A stretch of 64,000 nt of DNA, from the NCBI GenBank assembly GCA_028641055.1, contig CM054062.1, positions 141,278,682-141,342,681 of the forward strand, read 5' to 3'. The notes under the pieces are model-generated. The model did not search any database. It saw only the letters and a list, made by a program, of their open reading frames with translations, and was not told the DNA's origin. The stretch comes from Alopecurus myosuroides. Taxonomy: Eukaryota > Streptophyta > Magnoliopsida > Poales > Poaceae. Shown here one piece after another: positions 11,308 through 23,300 of the stretch (within the stretch, counting starts at the first letter, position 1; each line of letters opens with the position of its first letter). The position numbers and the translations under genes are program-made.

Positions 11308-12162
11308 CGGGATGAGCCCTATCTCCGCCGCGCGAAAGGGGGACGGGCCGCCGCTCCCTGGGTCTCTCTTTCTCTCTCTCTTGCAATCCCCCCGCTGACG
11401 AAAAAAGACAGAGAAGACACGCGCCTGCACTGATTGGAAGTTTTCAAAAAGGAGAAAGCAAAAAAAGAAACGGGGAATAAGTGATAACGGGAGGACGGCC
11501 CTTATCTAGACCCAGAAACCCGAAAAAGGCCCACAAATACCCATCGCATTTTTTCAAAACACACAGCGTGAGGAGGGACGCGCGCGGGGGGTAAAGGGCA
11601 GCTCGGATCTCAAAGATAGAACCAACTGTTGAAAAAACGACTGTGATCGAATTGGTTTACAGCTAGCTGCAGAACAGACGACATCTTGATGTTTGATAAA
11701 TTGTTGAAATCAACCCTACATAACTCAATTGGGAGATGAAAGACCCCCAATAGAGTATTAGGTAGCTGATCTATTCTCAGTTGTCAACACTTTGCACAAA
11801 AAGATGTGGAGCTCAAATGCATGATCTAAACTCGTTGGACTATTGTTCACAACCTAGAGTTGTCCTTGCACTTTTAAAATGAGATACGTACTTTTTTTCC
11901 GGTATTAATCTCTCGTGTTTTGTTTTTCTGAAATCTGATTTCATTTACGTTACATCATCCCTCATTGCGTCAGCCCATCTTCGCATAAAATTTAAAGTTT
12001 AAAAATGACAACTCCTGTCCACGCAAAGCCGCCATTACCCATGTTCTGTTTGCAGCAACTAGGCCACGCTTGGATTAGTCCGTGGTGATCACACTCGAGA
12101 GCGCATATTTTACTAGTAATAACAACGCAGAGCAGCGGAAAGCGTGTTTTTTCCTTCTCCCG
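11308..12162. other. upstream and intergenic sequence
   Basis: 11308-11430 is GC-rich and could be the 5' UTR or promoter of the disrupted minus-strand gene. From 11430 to 12162 I see mixed AT-rich sequence with no credible gene, repeat ends or RNA gene. Confidence 0.4.
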
Positions 12163-12494
12163 AACACCAGTGCTCCTGCCATTTAAAAAGAAAAATCTAA
12201 AAAAAATGATCAGATGTAGTCAATGGTATATCCCACAAACATGCAAATTTTCAATCTCAAATACAACAAATTAAAAGTTACAAAAAATGATAAAATTTAA
12301 AGGTTTGAAAAAAAGGCATTATCATATCTACATTGTCATTTTTGTGTAGTTTAGAGTACAAAGTATTTTAAATTAATTTTTTGCATGTTTGTAGGGTACA
12401 CCATTAGCTACATACGGAGTCTTTTCAGAATATTCTGAAACTCATAAGTATGATTTTAGAAAGAAAAAAATCAAATAGCAGGATCACTGGTGCC
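12163..12494. mobile_element. small terminal-inverted-repeat element (MITE-like)
   Basis: The left end reads CACCAGTGCTCCTG (about 12165-12178). The right end (about 12479-12494) reads CAGGATCACTGGTGCC, which is its inverted complement with one mismatch. The interior (about 330 bp) is AT-rich and noncoding. No clear target-site duplication is visible, so the superfamily is not assigned. It lies about 250 bp downstream of the COQ9 stop codon. Confidence 0.6.
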
Positions 12495-12683
12495 TAGGTG
12501 CACCAAATCTCCACTCCTGCAGAGCAGTCACTAATCGACAACTCAAACAGGTCACCAACTAAACACCTACTCGCTTTACACGCACAAGTCTAATCTGACA
12601 GCGTTTATTTGTAAAAAAAATGACATTAAAAAGTGGTGGTGGAAACGTCGAGAATGGAATGTATGAACGCAGCCCACAATATA

Positions 12684-12767
12684 AGTTCACGCGCTTCTTC
12701 ATTTCTGGAAAACCTAACTCAAGATAGTTCACGCGCTTCTTCATTTCTTGAAAACCTTGTTCAAGAT
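12684..12767. repeat. 42-bp tandem duplication of the COQ9 stop-codon region
   Basis: Copies at 12684-12725 and 12726-12767 share AGTTCACGCGCTTCTTCATT and the following GAAAACCT and TCAAGAT blocks, with about four differences. The copy at 12726-12767 contains the last COQ9 codons and the TGA stop (12741-12743). The other copy falls in the 3' untranslated region. Confidence 0.9.
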
Positions 12768-15700
12768 GTCCTGTATGGGGGCGACACCCAGACCTGCTCC
12801 CATGGCTTCAGCTAGATATCCGGCCTGTACAGAAGAATTGTTTCAGATCACAAGGTGGGGTGGCGAAAATCTAGAATGGCTTCTACAGTTTTATTTTGGG
12901 AGTTCTGTTCGATTTGCTACCTCCTTGAAGGATTTCTTGAGGTCCATAGCGTCTTTGATGCGCCGATTCACAAATGTCCATGTGTCACGAAACTCTGTCA
13001 TATGCCAACAGAAAAAGGAAATAATCAGCAAACTAATAATCCAGTCAGTTGTGCAAAGAAAATGTGAATTATGTACTTCTTCATTTATGATGTTAGTAAA
13101 AAAAAAGGCCAGCCCGGTGAACGGTCCGACCACTTTGGGTCTATAATACGCAGCCTTTCCCTGCGTTTTTGCAGGAGGCTGTTTCCAGAACCTGAACCCG
13201 TGACCTCGTGGTCATATGATGTTAGTAGTACGTCTAAAATAATATCAGCTGAATAACACCCAGGATCCAGAAAAAAAACACAGGAAATGTAGCTGCTTAG
13301 GGCCTACTTGGTCCAAAACCAGGGTTTCATGGTCCCAGAAAAAAAAATTGTTCTCAGCCCAAAACACTACATGGTTCGCAGTTTCTGTTTAATTCCCGGT
13401 TTGCATCAGATTCCCCCCTAACCTTTTACGGGCCATAGAAGGTGACACTTATAATCCTACGGGAGCCATAGAGTAGATATAGTAGGGGCGTAGCCGCACA
13501 AGGAGCAAGACAGGACTGGGTGACGCAAGGGAGCGGGACTTAGGGCCTCTTATGCTGCTCCTCTGAATCTCCACCATGCCCAAAACCCGGGTGCTCCCGC
13601 CATCATCACCGCAGCCAGAGATCAGGAAGATGGCGAACCTCGTCAGGTTGTGACTCGACGGCAACTGTATCGTCATCCTCGTCCTCGACCGCCTCGCCAG
13701 CGCCATGTCCGCCGAACTCAGCAACTTCTTGCCCGAGTCGCTAGCCGGCGTGCGTGGCCTGTAGGAGGTGGACGTCTTGCGCAACGTGCTTCTGGTGCGT
13801 TCGGAAATTGGGAGGCGCTAAGCCAGCTAGTGCTCGCCAGGGATAGCTGGCCAGCATCCCTGGCGAGCTCTGTGCCATGGACGGCCTGGACAACATACTC
13901 AACCTCAGCCGCAACAGCCTCACAGGTGTGTCGCCGTAAACAATATAACGAGATCGACCTGTTCATGCTACACTACAACTCTCTGGCCAATTTCGGGTGC
14001 GTTTCGAAATGGGTGGTTTTCTCTGTGCACACTGCACGGCTAAACACACCTGTGAACTGTAACCAGCGAGAAATTATACATTACTTCCAAGCAGGGCCTT
14101 ACTCTAAACATGACAACAAAAAGGAGGGATGAAAAAAAAGGAGGGAGGAGAAACCCTCGCCCTTTAACCTGTTTTTTCATTCTTGTTCTGTAGTTCTACA
14201 ATAAGCATTAAAGTATCTTAGGGAACCAGCAGAAAACAAAACAAAAGAGACAGCAGGGTTACTAAGAGACCAAGATATTTACAAATATTCTGATATTTTT
14301 TCATGTATACACTAATTCTGTCGGGTCATGGAACTTCGAGAACTCGTAGTAAAAAAAGTTAAGTGTAAGAGGTTAATTATTGCGAACTACAAATTCCGAT
14401 TTTCAAAGTCGGGTTACTTTGGCTAATTACACGCAAGGATACATGGTTACAGAGATTGGTAAATTGCTGAAGTTGGTTTAGTTAGAGTGTCATGGAGACA
14501 AAATATACAGAATGGTATGAAGCTTTGAAAAGGTGCAAACCTGGAGAATTATCTGTTAACATGTACACCTCCGATGTTGAGTAGATCCCACCAAGCACAG
14601 CACGCTTCACATACCAATCAATATCTGATCCAGAATCTCCAGCAGCATGCCAAATCTCATCAACGAGGACTGCTCTCTGCTTTAAGCTTGTTGAGACGTT
14701 TGCCGGTTGAGACTGCCAAACAAATTATTAGTTGGACATATAGCTATCATATAATTTAGTTAAACACATGAGAAAAAAGAGAGAAGACAATGCACTACCT
14801 GGATACTCAGAGCTTGAGGCCACTTCGAAATGTAAGGTGTCTGCATCTCAAGCCTCATACGAACAAGCCTGGAGAGTCTCTCAGTGAGTATCAAGTTCTT
14901 CAGCTGCTCCCCCTCACCAGCATCAACACGATCCATGAGTTGTTGAAGGCAGTCATCCATGAAAAACTACATACAAACTCAAAAGGAATTCATAAGTGTG
15001 CATAAATTGAAGCATAGAAAACACAAATTTTAACATGTTCCAGAGTCTTCCTAATATGTTTTGTTAACAAATAGAAAAATCCATGCATCCATGAATGACG
15101 TGAAAGAAAAGAAATTTTCAATGGATGCTCGTTTTAATGATGAGTTTCATGCACCACAAAGGATTGAGAAGTTTCAATCAATGCTGTTGTTTCTCAAGGA
15201 GCTCAAGAACCTCCAAAATCATGTATTATTTAGACTAGATAAACCAATGCATCACCCTACAGTTCCTATCAGTTATCTTTAGTTCAAATCTCTAGTAAGC
15301 GTCATCACTGTTTACCAATTGTACAAGAAAACAGAAAGGGATTCCCCAAAGAAAACAATGACAGTGATAATGAAATCAAGGATTTCCTTTTGGAATAGAT
15401 AAAAGTGGTGTTGTGGATTAGTAGTACGTTGCATCAAGGAAGTGGCAATTTTGTTGGCCAGCTGGTAAAAAGACAAGGGTGGTCGTATTGCAGCAAGACC
15501 TGGTCATGTGTCTGGCATGGCTAATAAGTCCAACCGTATTAGGAGAGACCAAGGGCTTGAGTATCTAGTATATAAAAATCCCATGTATCTATGTTCAAAC
15601 ATGCAAGGATAATCAATCTATTATCCCAAGTTATTTGCTATTTGCAACCCATGTCTAGCCACCCAATCTCCCGCAACCATGTCTGTCTAGCTATCTTCAG

Positions 15701-18700
15701 CGCGGTAGTTATCCTGATGTGAATCAAGTTTACTAACAGGTTGAGTAAACATACATAAACAGTTGGAGGCAGAGATACTAGTATGTCTAGAGCCGATGAG
15801 ACAACATAGAAAGGGATATTTTGATATCTATGTTGTTTATCGGTTGAACAAGAAAGTCGTCGAGGGATAGGGTAACTGAAGTTTTACACTGAACAATCAA
15901 AAGTTACTTCCATCTCCTTTTGTCTTCATTGCTCATAAAACTGAGCTGACAGTTGAAAGCTTATTCTTTAGTTAGTTCAAACTTCTCATAGATCTTGTTC
16001 CCAAATTTCACCATCAGTAACACTGTTCACAAGAAGAATGTCGATATCTACATGTCAAACCCTCAGAGTAGCAACTGATTTCAAGACATATAGTTCTGGA
16101 GTTTCAGTACATACCAACGTCTTTAACTGCATGTTGCATAAACTTTGATACGAAGAAAATATCCAGTGGAAACCAACTGATAAAGGAAACCGCGAAAACC
16201 AAGTAAAAAATCATGTTTAGAAGTTTCAAGAAATTCCACAAAATATTACAGTATTTTAGAAGGGTAGAGTTCTATAAACACGCAAAATTTAAAGTTTAAA
16301 CGCGAAATCATTCAGAAGAACATGGTTTCCACGGAGTTTTCACGATTATGTCTTCCACCAGATGATTTCTCATGAATATTTATTAGTACTGTACCCTGAC
16401 AAATACCCATATTCCAAAACATGATAGACAATTGAAATCAAACAAAAACTAGACATCACTCACATAAGTTTTAGATACGCATAATTCTGGTGACGTAGGC
16501 AACAGATAAATAGTTACCTAACAGTTAGGTTAGCTCTGCCACAACGATATTCCAAATAGATGAATTTAGCAAGAAAATTTGAGATGCTAATTATTCCAAG
16601 ATCCTTCTACATTTGACGCAACACAGACATAATGACCTACCTACACATGGCATCAAGGACTGAGACAACAGACAGTTTGTTGAAACTACAGAAGTCATAC
16701 TAAAAGGGATACCCACAAATTTCAGATATAGCCAAAATCGGATACGCAACCTCTGCTTCTGTCAAGAAGCTCAGCACCATCACAGTGCAATGTGGTGCCA
16801 CTGAAGAAAAATCAAGGCCCTCTCCAATGCTTCGGTGCCAGCTTCTTCCCCACGATCGACATGAGTATGATCCATCGCCATGGTTGTTGTGCCCTTTTGT
16901 GCTTTAGATATTACTCGTACTGTCCCTTTGCCGGAGCTAGGCACTAGAAACAGTTCGCGCTATGTCGTTAAGTCGCTTTGCAGCAATGTTGGTTGTATCT
17001 CCTTATGGGGTTGCATGCACCTAGCCACTTCACACAAAAGCTTAAGTTGATCGGGAGAGCTGGGCAATATATTTCAACACACCCCCTCGCGTCTAGGATC
17101 CTCAGGAATCGATGTAGGCCACAACTATTTTTATAAAGAGTGTGTTAGCCAGGTCTTGATCTTGAGACCACGAGGCTATGAAGACATATCAAATTGCATG
17201 AACTTAACCAGTTAACCAAAAGTTGATACTAGTTGGGATAGTGGGCAATATATTCCAACACCCTTTAGCAACAATGTTGGTTCTATCTCCCTTATGGGGT
17301 TCCATGCACCTAGTCACTTCACACAAAAGCTTAAGTTGATCAGGAGAGCTGGGCAATATATTTCAACACACACACCCTCGCGTCTAGGCTCCTCAGGGAT
17401 CGATGTAGGTCACAACTATTTTTGTAACTAGTGTGTTAGCCAGGTCTTGATCTTGAGACCACGAGGCTATGAAGCCATATTGAATTGCATGAACTTAACC
17501 AGACCCAAAAGTTGATGCTAGTTGGGAGAGTGGGCAATATACTCCAACACCCTTTAGCAACAATCCTCAAATTTTTAAGTGGTACCCCTTGATAACATGA
17601 GTAGCCGTAATGTTAATCGCCACTCCTTCACAGAGAGAGATGGTTAGACACTCAAAAACTTCAAAGCCAACGGATGCCTTTCTCTAAAATTTTGCATACG
17701 AAAATCTACTACATTCCAGTCACTTCTGGATTCTAAGGGACTTCTCGAGGGACTTGATCAACCCCTCAAATACTCTCCTGCCTTTCCAAAATCATAGCTG
17801 GTAACAACATACACTCACTCAGGTCGGTGTCAAAGACGTTTTGGCAGGTTTCTTTCGGCTGGGCAGATGTCTTCTTCCTAAGCCCTTTGTGTAGCCTACC
17901 CCTTTTTTTTCCACGCACTAAAAACAACAGACTTGGTTGCTTCAGTTCTCCGCGATAGCTTCAGCTTGAATTGAAATCTGACAAATGGACTAACTCTCTT
18001 GGTACTGTCAGGCTTTCATCCCAGTCTGTGTTGCTGCAGGATCTCAGGTTAACAAACGAGACAAGACACTAGACTGCTCACTGGAGAAGGAAGCCAACAA
18101 GCTCCCTCCCTCCAGACCTTCCCTCCTCTAAATTGTGATAACACAAATACACATATACTACCACTGCTTATGCAAGTTGAGAAAGATACATTACTTGCAC
18201 TTACATTATCAGTCATTGACATTTTTACACTGAACGATAAAAAGTTACTCTTTGCACAAATGACCTTGTATGCAAGCATGGGGTACATAAAAAGCAATGC
18301 CACAATTCCTAATTCTGATATAATCACTGTACATATAATTACACTCTTTTGAGCCCAACAGTGAGTGTCAGTATTGTACACCTGCTCAATTGTGGGTACT
18401 GACTTCTTACTAGTGTTACTGAAGGTAAATAGAAATGACCAAACGCATCACAAAGTTGAGGGTAAATACCACACGTTCAAACCACAGAATAACAACATTC
18501 ATCATCTAAATATGAATAGTTATCAACAATACAACATCGGGAAAACCCATAAAACTGAGTAACAAAACTGGCTGCCTTATCTTCCACTCAACTGTGCAAT
18601 CAAGCAATAAATACCTAGAATAATCTATGAAGCGTCCTTATTTCTCCAAATTACGATTTGAGTAGCACGCGAAAGATTCTTCTCTTGCGATGAAATCGAC

Positions 18701-19287
18701 CACCACAAAATAAACAACAATCACAACAGAAAATTTCGACTCGAAGGGGATGTTACCTCGACAAGCGCGGCTTCCTTCCTTTGGAAGGCACCCACGATGG
18801 CCGGGGACACGCCTACGTCCCTCGCCCCCGCGATCATGGCCGACTCGCTCCATCCCATCCTCGGCTAAAGCAAAACAATAACAAAAAAAACAAAAACAAA
18901 AACAGTAAGAAGGCCAAAAACTGAATCAGGTTTGGAGGGAGTTCGAGCCGCAACCACGTGGAGCAGCGACGCGCGGAGGACCTTCTCCTGCTCCTCCTCG
19001 TACCCCCCGCCGCCCGGGTGGCGGCCCCCCGATGCAGCCCCTGGTCCGGACCGGTAGGACCCCCCAGCGCCGGCACCGGCACCGGCGTAGGAGGAGGCGC
19101 CCTCCGACTTGGGCGGATCGACTGACGGCTCGAGAGGCGGAGGCGGAAGAGGCGGTGGCGGCGAGGCGTCGGTGGAGAGCCGGTGGAGAGCAGAGAAGGA
19201 AGAAGACAGCGGAGGAACGAAGGGGATGACGCTCCGAGCGGCGGCGGCGCGGGAGAGGAAGCGGCGGGCAGCAAGGGAGGAGGCCAT
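12741..19287 (-). CDS. COQ9: ubiquinone biosynthesis protein COQ9, mitochondrial (six exons, 312 aa)
   Basis: COQ9 is a lipid-binding mitochondrial protein that supports the COQ7 hydroxylation step of ubiquinone synthesis. Exons (minus strand): 18955-19287, 18757-18864, 14799-14966, 14541-14712, 12921-12994 and 12741-12824. All junctions have GT donors and AG acceptors and all phases join. The ATG at 19287 opens an Arg/Ala/Ser-rich targeting peptide (MASSLAARRFLSRAAAARS) and a Pro/Gly-rich linker. The conserved COQ9 core runs from about residue 99 to the end, with AMIAGARDVGVSPAIVGAF, FFMDDCLQQLMDRV, YISKWPQALSIQ, QRAVLVDEIWHAAGDSGSD, WYVKRAVLGGIYSTSEVYML and FRDTWTFVNRRIKDAMDLKK. The protein ends YLAEAMGAG...KVFKK. 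Length and motif order fit plant COQ9. No breaks are seen, and the 3.8-kb second intron is the longest. Confidence 0.95.
13086..13227 (-). mobile_element. Au-like SINE, 5'-truncated, with 13-bp target-site duplication
   Basis: The body (13099-13214) carries blocks known from the grass Au SINE: GGTCCGACCACTTTGGGTCT, GCAGCCTTTCCCTGC and AGGCTGTTTCCAGAACCTGA, followed by GAACCCGTGACCTC, the complement of a pol III B box. It lies on the minus strand, so its A-box end would be at the right, and that head is missing. A segment between CCCGGTG and GGTCCGACC is also deleted relative to the consensus I remember. The exact repeat TATGATGTTAGTA flanks it (13086-13098 and 13215-13227). It lies in COQ9 intron 4. 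Confidence 0.8.
13614..13990 (+). pseudogene. leucine-rich-repeat gene fragment
   Basis: Frames on the plus strand give pieces such as AELSNFLPESLAGVRGL and, after frameshifts, DGLDNILNLSRNSLTG, which has the LxxLxLSxNxLTG spacing of plant LRR receptor proteins. Stops and frameshifts break every frame, and no kinase or membrane segment is visible. It lies inside COQ9 intron 4 in antisense orientation and is probably a captured scrap. The evidence is one good LRR and one weak one. Confidence 0.45.
14967..18756 (-). other. COQ9 intron 2 (3.8 kb)
   Basis: This is the interval between the VSPAIVGAFQRKEAALVE exon and the FFMDDCLQQL exon. It is AT-rich. Apart from the 289-bp tandem duplication at 16980-17556, I see no gene, RNA or recognised element. 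The short plus-strand ORF 15061-15282 has no recognisable domain. Confidence 0.7.
16980..17556. repeat. tandem duplication, 288/289-bp unit, in COQ9 intron 2
   Basis: Unit 1 is 16980-17267 and unit 2 is 17268-17556, followed by the first bases of a third copy (GCAACAATCCTC). Shared anchors include CACTTCACACAAAAGCTTAA, GTGTGTTAGCCAGGTCTTGA and GAGACCACGAGGCTATGAAG. Each unit also contains two similar sub-blocks around GGGCAATATATT(T/C)CAACAC. Confidence 0.9.
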
Positions 19288-19521
19288 TGCGACAGGGCGA
19301 ATGCGACCTGCGACGTGTTCGACAAAATGGCGAGTCTGTATTGAAACTGGTGCTAGAGGTGGCCTCCCGATCAGATCGTTCGCCGCTCACCACTTTGACC
19401 CCTGCAGATGATCGGTTCATGTCGCCCCTCGCGTGCCACGGCATGCAGCTAGCATCGTCTAACACGTGTCTTTTTTTAGGTAGCATAAAGCCATCATGGT
19501 GTACTTTATTACTCCCGGTGA

Positions 19522-19588
19522 AGTACTCTCCGCGTACATCCATTTTGTTCAACTTTAAGACAATTAATTTAGAACGGAGAGAGTACTA
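19522..19588. mobile_element. Stowaway-type MITE remnant upstream of COQ9
   Basis: AGTACTCTCCG near the left and CGGAGAGAGTACT at the right form imperfect inverted repeats of the CTCCCTCCG type used by Stowaway/Mariner MITEs. The interior is AT-rich. It is short and degraded. It lies about 235 bp upstream of the COQ9 start codon, within the possible promoter. Confidence 0.45.
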
Positions 19589-19689
19589 TAGTGGAGAGGT
19601 TCAACCTTTTTTCTTTACGATTATACGTGTCTCGTTTATAAAATAAATATTCGGTTATAAGCCACGTAAACACCGACATTACATGACTG

Positions 19690-20392
19690 AAAAGATATAA
19701 TAATCCTACACCGGCGTATGTCTAATCACCAAAGCGACCACCAAGAAAAAGAAGACAAATCACCTCTTCACACGAACTCGACGCGGATTCATCACTAATC
19801 TGCAGCTTTTCGGACCTCCAAAATAGTTTGCCCGAAGCAAAACCATTATCGCTGAAAGAATCAGACCAGAGCAACGTGTCCCTGGACACGTCATCGAACT
19901 CCAGATCTGGCCACTCCGCACGATTACAACGTTGGAGGAGGAAACCAGAACCATCAGCCACCAACCACAAATCCAACCTAGAATGCACCATCTTTCAGTT
20001 GTCACATGCGCAGACAATTGCCTGTATGTACTCTCGGACGACAAATCCTTCCTGCTCTACCATGACGTCGGAGACAGCGCCGCAACAACGGGGATAGAAC
20101 AGGAGGAGAGACACACTTGATGGGATCGTCGTCGTCGTCTCGCCGACACCATCCATGAACCCTAACGCCGCCGATCTGAAGGATCGGCAAACACACGATG
20201 CCATCCACTCCGAGACGCCGTCACGAAGGACACCGCCAGTGTGGGAGTGGAGTTATTCGTCCGGACGCCGCTCCCGCCACCCCAACTGCGCACCATAACC
20301 TACAAAACCAAACCCTAACTACAGAGCGGAGGAACAGGGTCTCCCCCTCCTTCCTATCGCCGGAGCAGCAGTTGGAGGGAGAGGGGACCAAC
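19690..20392. other. GC-rich repeat-like segment, left half (split by solo LTR)
   Basis: The sequence has short overlapping frames on both strands and no protein motif. Its continuation is at 23983-24100, beyond the solo LTR. The style (5'-UTR-like, CCGCC-rich, many CG dinucleotides) is that of unclassified repeated DNA rather than a conserved gene. I do not recognise it. Confidence 0.35.
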
Positions 20393-23300
20393 TGTAACAT
20401 CCCAAATTTTGTTACCAAAGGGTTGTGGTGTTGTGTTCATATCATACATGCATGAGAACAAAAATTTAATCAAGTTTTTACCAATTTAAATTGTGAATTT
20501 AAATGGTTTGAGAAAAATCCCACAAATAGTACTTAAAATGGTTCCAAAATTTTGTGCTGAAAAATAATTCAATTTCATCAAACAAAGACATGGTGTGGTT
20601 GGAAATTTTCTAAGGTTTCCAAAATGTATTTTTGCAAATTTTTCTGTTTGCAAAAAACCCCTCAAAATTCCTGTTTCTTCTCAGTTTTTTAAATAGAAAT
20701 GGGTTTCTACGTAATTTTGGAAACGGCTAGGGGGTTTTTCGCAAAAGTGCCTTTGTCTTCTTCCTCCCGTCGGGAGACAAGCAGGCAGCTCGCCGGAGCG
20801 TTGCCACGTCCTGCTGCCGCCGTTCCCCCGCGAGGATAAGGCCAAACAGGAGAGTGTCGTGCCTCCTCCTCTCACTCGCTCCCTCCATCTCCTCCCTCTC
20901 TGCTTCCCTCCTCGCGGCCGAAATCCTAACCCTAACCGAACTGGACGCCGCTCGCCGCCGGCGCTACCGCCACTCCCGCTACCTTCCGTGACCACCGTCG
21001 GCTTCATCGTCCTCTCCTCTACGTCCTCATCAAGTCTCGTTTCCTGGGGTGGCCGGAGTAGCACGAATCGGGAGGATCTTCCCCGACTCCGGTCATTGTC
21101 GCCGAGCTCGATTCCGGCCGACCTCGGCCACCATTTTCTTCCCCGACCATAGCAGCGTCCTCGTGGTGAGCTCTGCTCCCTCCCAACCCCTTCCCCTCGT
21201 TGTTTGGTTCCTTCTTCCGCGTCCCCGCCGTCGACCGTACCGGACCGCCGCAGATGCTCGTCGCCGGCCGTGCTCCGGTGGCGCAAAAGCAGCGGCGCCG
21301 CCACCCTCGTGTTCGTCGTGCTCCCCTCTCCCATATGCCCCAAACCACTTCGCCCAATTCGCGCCCAATCGCAAGATCGTTTGGCAGCAGAGGGATTCCG
21401 GCCATGACTGACGTCACAGTGACGTCAGCAGAACGTCATTTTCCTGTTTTGTCTTTTTCCAGAAAATGATTAATAATTACACAATATGAGTAATTTTGAA
21501 AAATCAATAAATAATGTTTTATAGATCAGAAAAATAAAGTAAATATATGGTTTTGTTCAGAAAAATGTAATCTACTCAAATATGTAATTTTTACACATGT
21601 TTGAGAAAGTCCAAAAATGGCCTTTATTTTAATGTTGTTAATTCATTTAAAAATAGAAAATAAGTTTTTATTCAATAAAATTAGAAAGTTAAAAGTTAAA
21701 AGTTATATACCAAATTGCTCAAAATGACAAATGCAATCTAGTTATGATGTTTTCAAACCCATTTGAGCTTTTAAAATGGTACCTAATTTCGTAATCGCCC
21801 GAAACCCCCTCCGGGGTCTATTTCGGGTTAATTTCACTAAAATTGCATAACTGACATACGAACCCTAGCAACCCTATCTTCATGTCTAGCGCTTTATTTC
21901 AGTGCATTAACTTGCTCATGCATACATATTGCGCATTGCATCGATGCCATGGTTGACTGTTCTTGTTTGTTTCGGTGTTGTTTCCCCCTCGGTAGAACGC
22001 GACTCCGAAGTGAAGGCCAGCAACTCCATGACGAATACTTGATCCTAACCGACAAGTCAAGCACTTATCCGAGAAGACATTTCTATTGGTTTTCTTATAA
22101 CCAAGGCAAGCATAACCTCTTATCTGCTCATATATGCTTTTGAACAACATTTGAATCTCGTACTTTGCATTCGATTCCAAACTATTTGATGCTAGTAGAT
22201 ATAGTTCACCTATATACTGCATTGCCTCAATATCCGATCCACCGCTCCTAGCCGCCATAGATTTGCTTGTGCGCATCGCCAGAGCCTCATATCTGCTTCG
22301 CTTAGTCATATATGTTTGTTACCTCTGCTCCATCCGGTTGATGAATCAGAGCCGCGATAATCTAGTATGATATGATGACGTGGTGAGATGAGCTTTGTGT
22401 GGATAACTTGACTAAGGCTGGTATGGGAGGCCACTTGGGAAGTGGTTTTTCGTCCTATACTCGCCAACCCTAGGATTACGGTCTCGAGCGGAAGCCAAGA
22501 CTGAGCGTGCAACCACACGCGGGGTCTAAGTAACCGCGCTCGACCAACTAACTTGTTTGGCCAGATCCATGAGTCACGTAGTTTGAGATTTCCATTCGGC
22601 ACCGCAAATAAAACCTTTTAAACGGTTTTGAAAACAAAATGCTCTGCTAGGGCGTGACCGGGGCCAAGTGATGGACGTACACGGATCTTGACCCCGCCTC
22701 ACAGAGACAGGTGTCGTCAGGAGGATGGCCAACTCCCTGTTGACGGGGTGGCTCTGTCTTGGGTTGACTCATGGATAGGGTCGGGTAAGGTAAAGGTCGT
22801 GGCCGACCACACTCTGCCGGCACATCGTCGGAATTGTGCCAATATCTTGGCATTAAGAGTCGGTTGGTACGTGTGGGTAAAGTGTACATCCCTGCAGGGC
22901 AATCTTTTCGAAAAGCCGTGTCCACGGTTAAGGACGACTTGGTGAAGGCAAAGACCATAGATAACCTGAACGTGGCGTAAAAGATGTTGACAAAGCATGG
23001 AGGTAATGTTTGAAGGGTGCCTCCCCGGAGATGCCGGGAGGGGTGATCCTTGTAGCATGTGAGATGCTGGGAAATAATGTTGGTGGTTTCAAAAAATGAT
23101 GATTTCAGAGTTGAGTAGTCTTCTCATCTGTTTTGAAAATACTCCTTTAGACGTGCTATTCCTCCTCGATTTGTAAAACAAAGTTTGCTTTATGCAAATC
23201 AGCCTCCCATAAAACCCTTTCAGAAACTAGCAGATAGATAATAGGTTAACTAAGTCTTGTTGAGTACCTCCCGTACTCAGGTTTGCTTAATTTTGGTTCA

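Noticed and set aside
15061..15282. 73-aa frame in COQ9 intron 2
   Set aside because: Short, no known motif, and inside an intron of the opposite strand.
18834..19552. Long overlapping frames around COQ9 exon 1
   Set aside because: They are shadows of the GC-rich first exon. Only the 19287 frame carries a targeting peptide and joins the COQ9 core.
20681..21417. 220-aa and smaller frames in the solo LTR
   Set aside because: These are multiple simultaneous GC-rich frames inside an LTR with no motif.
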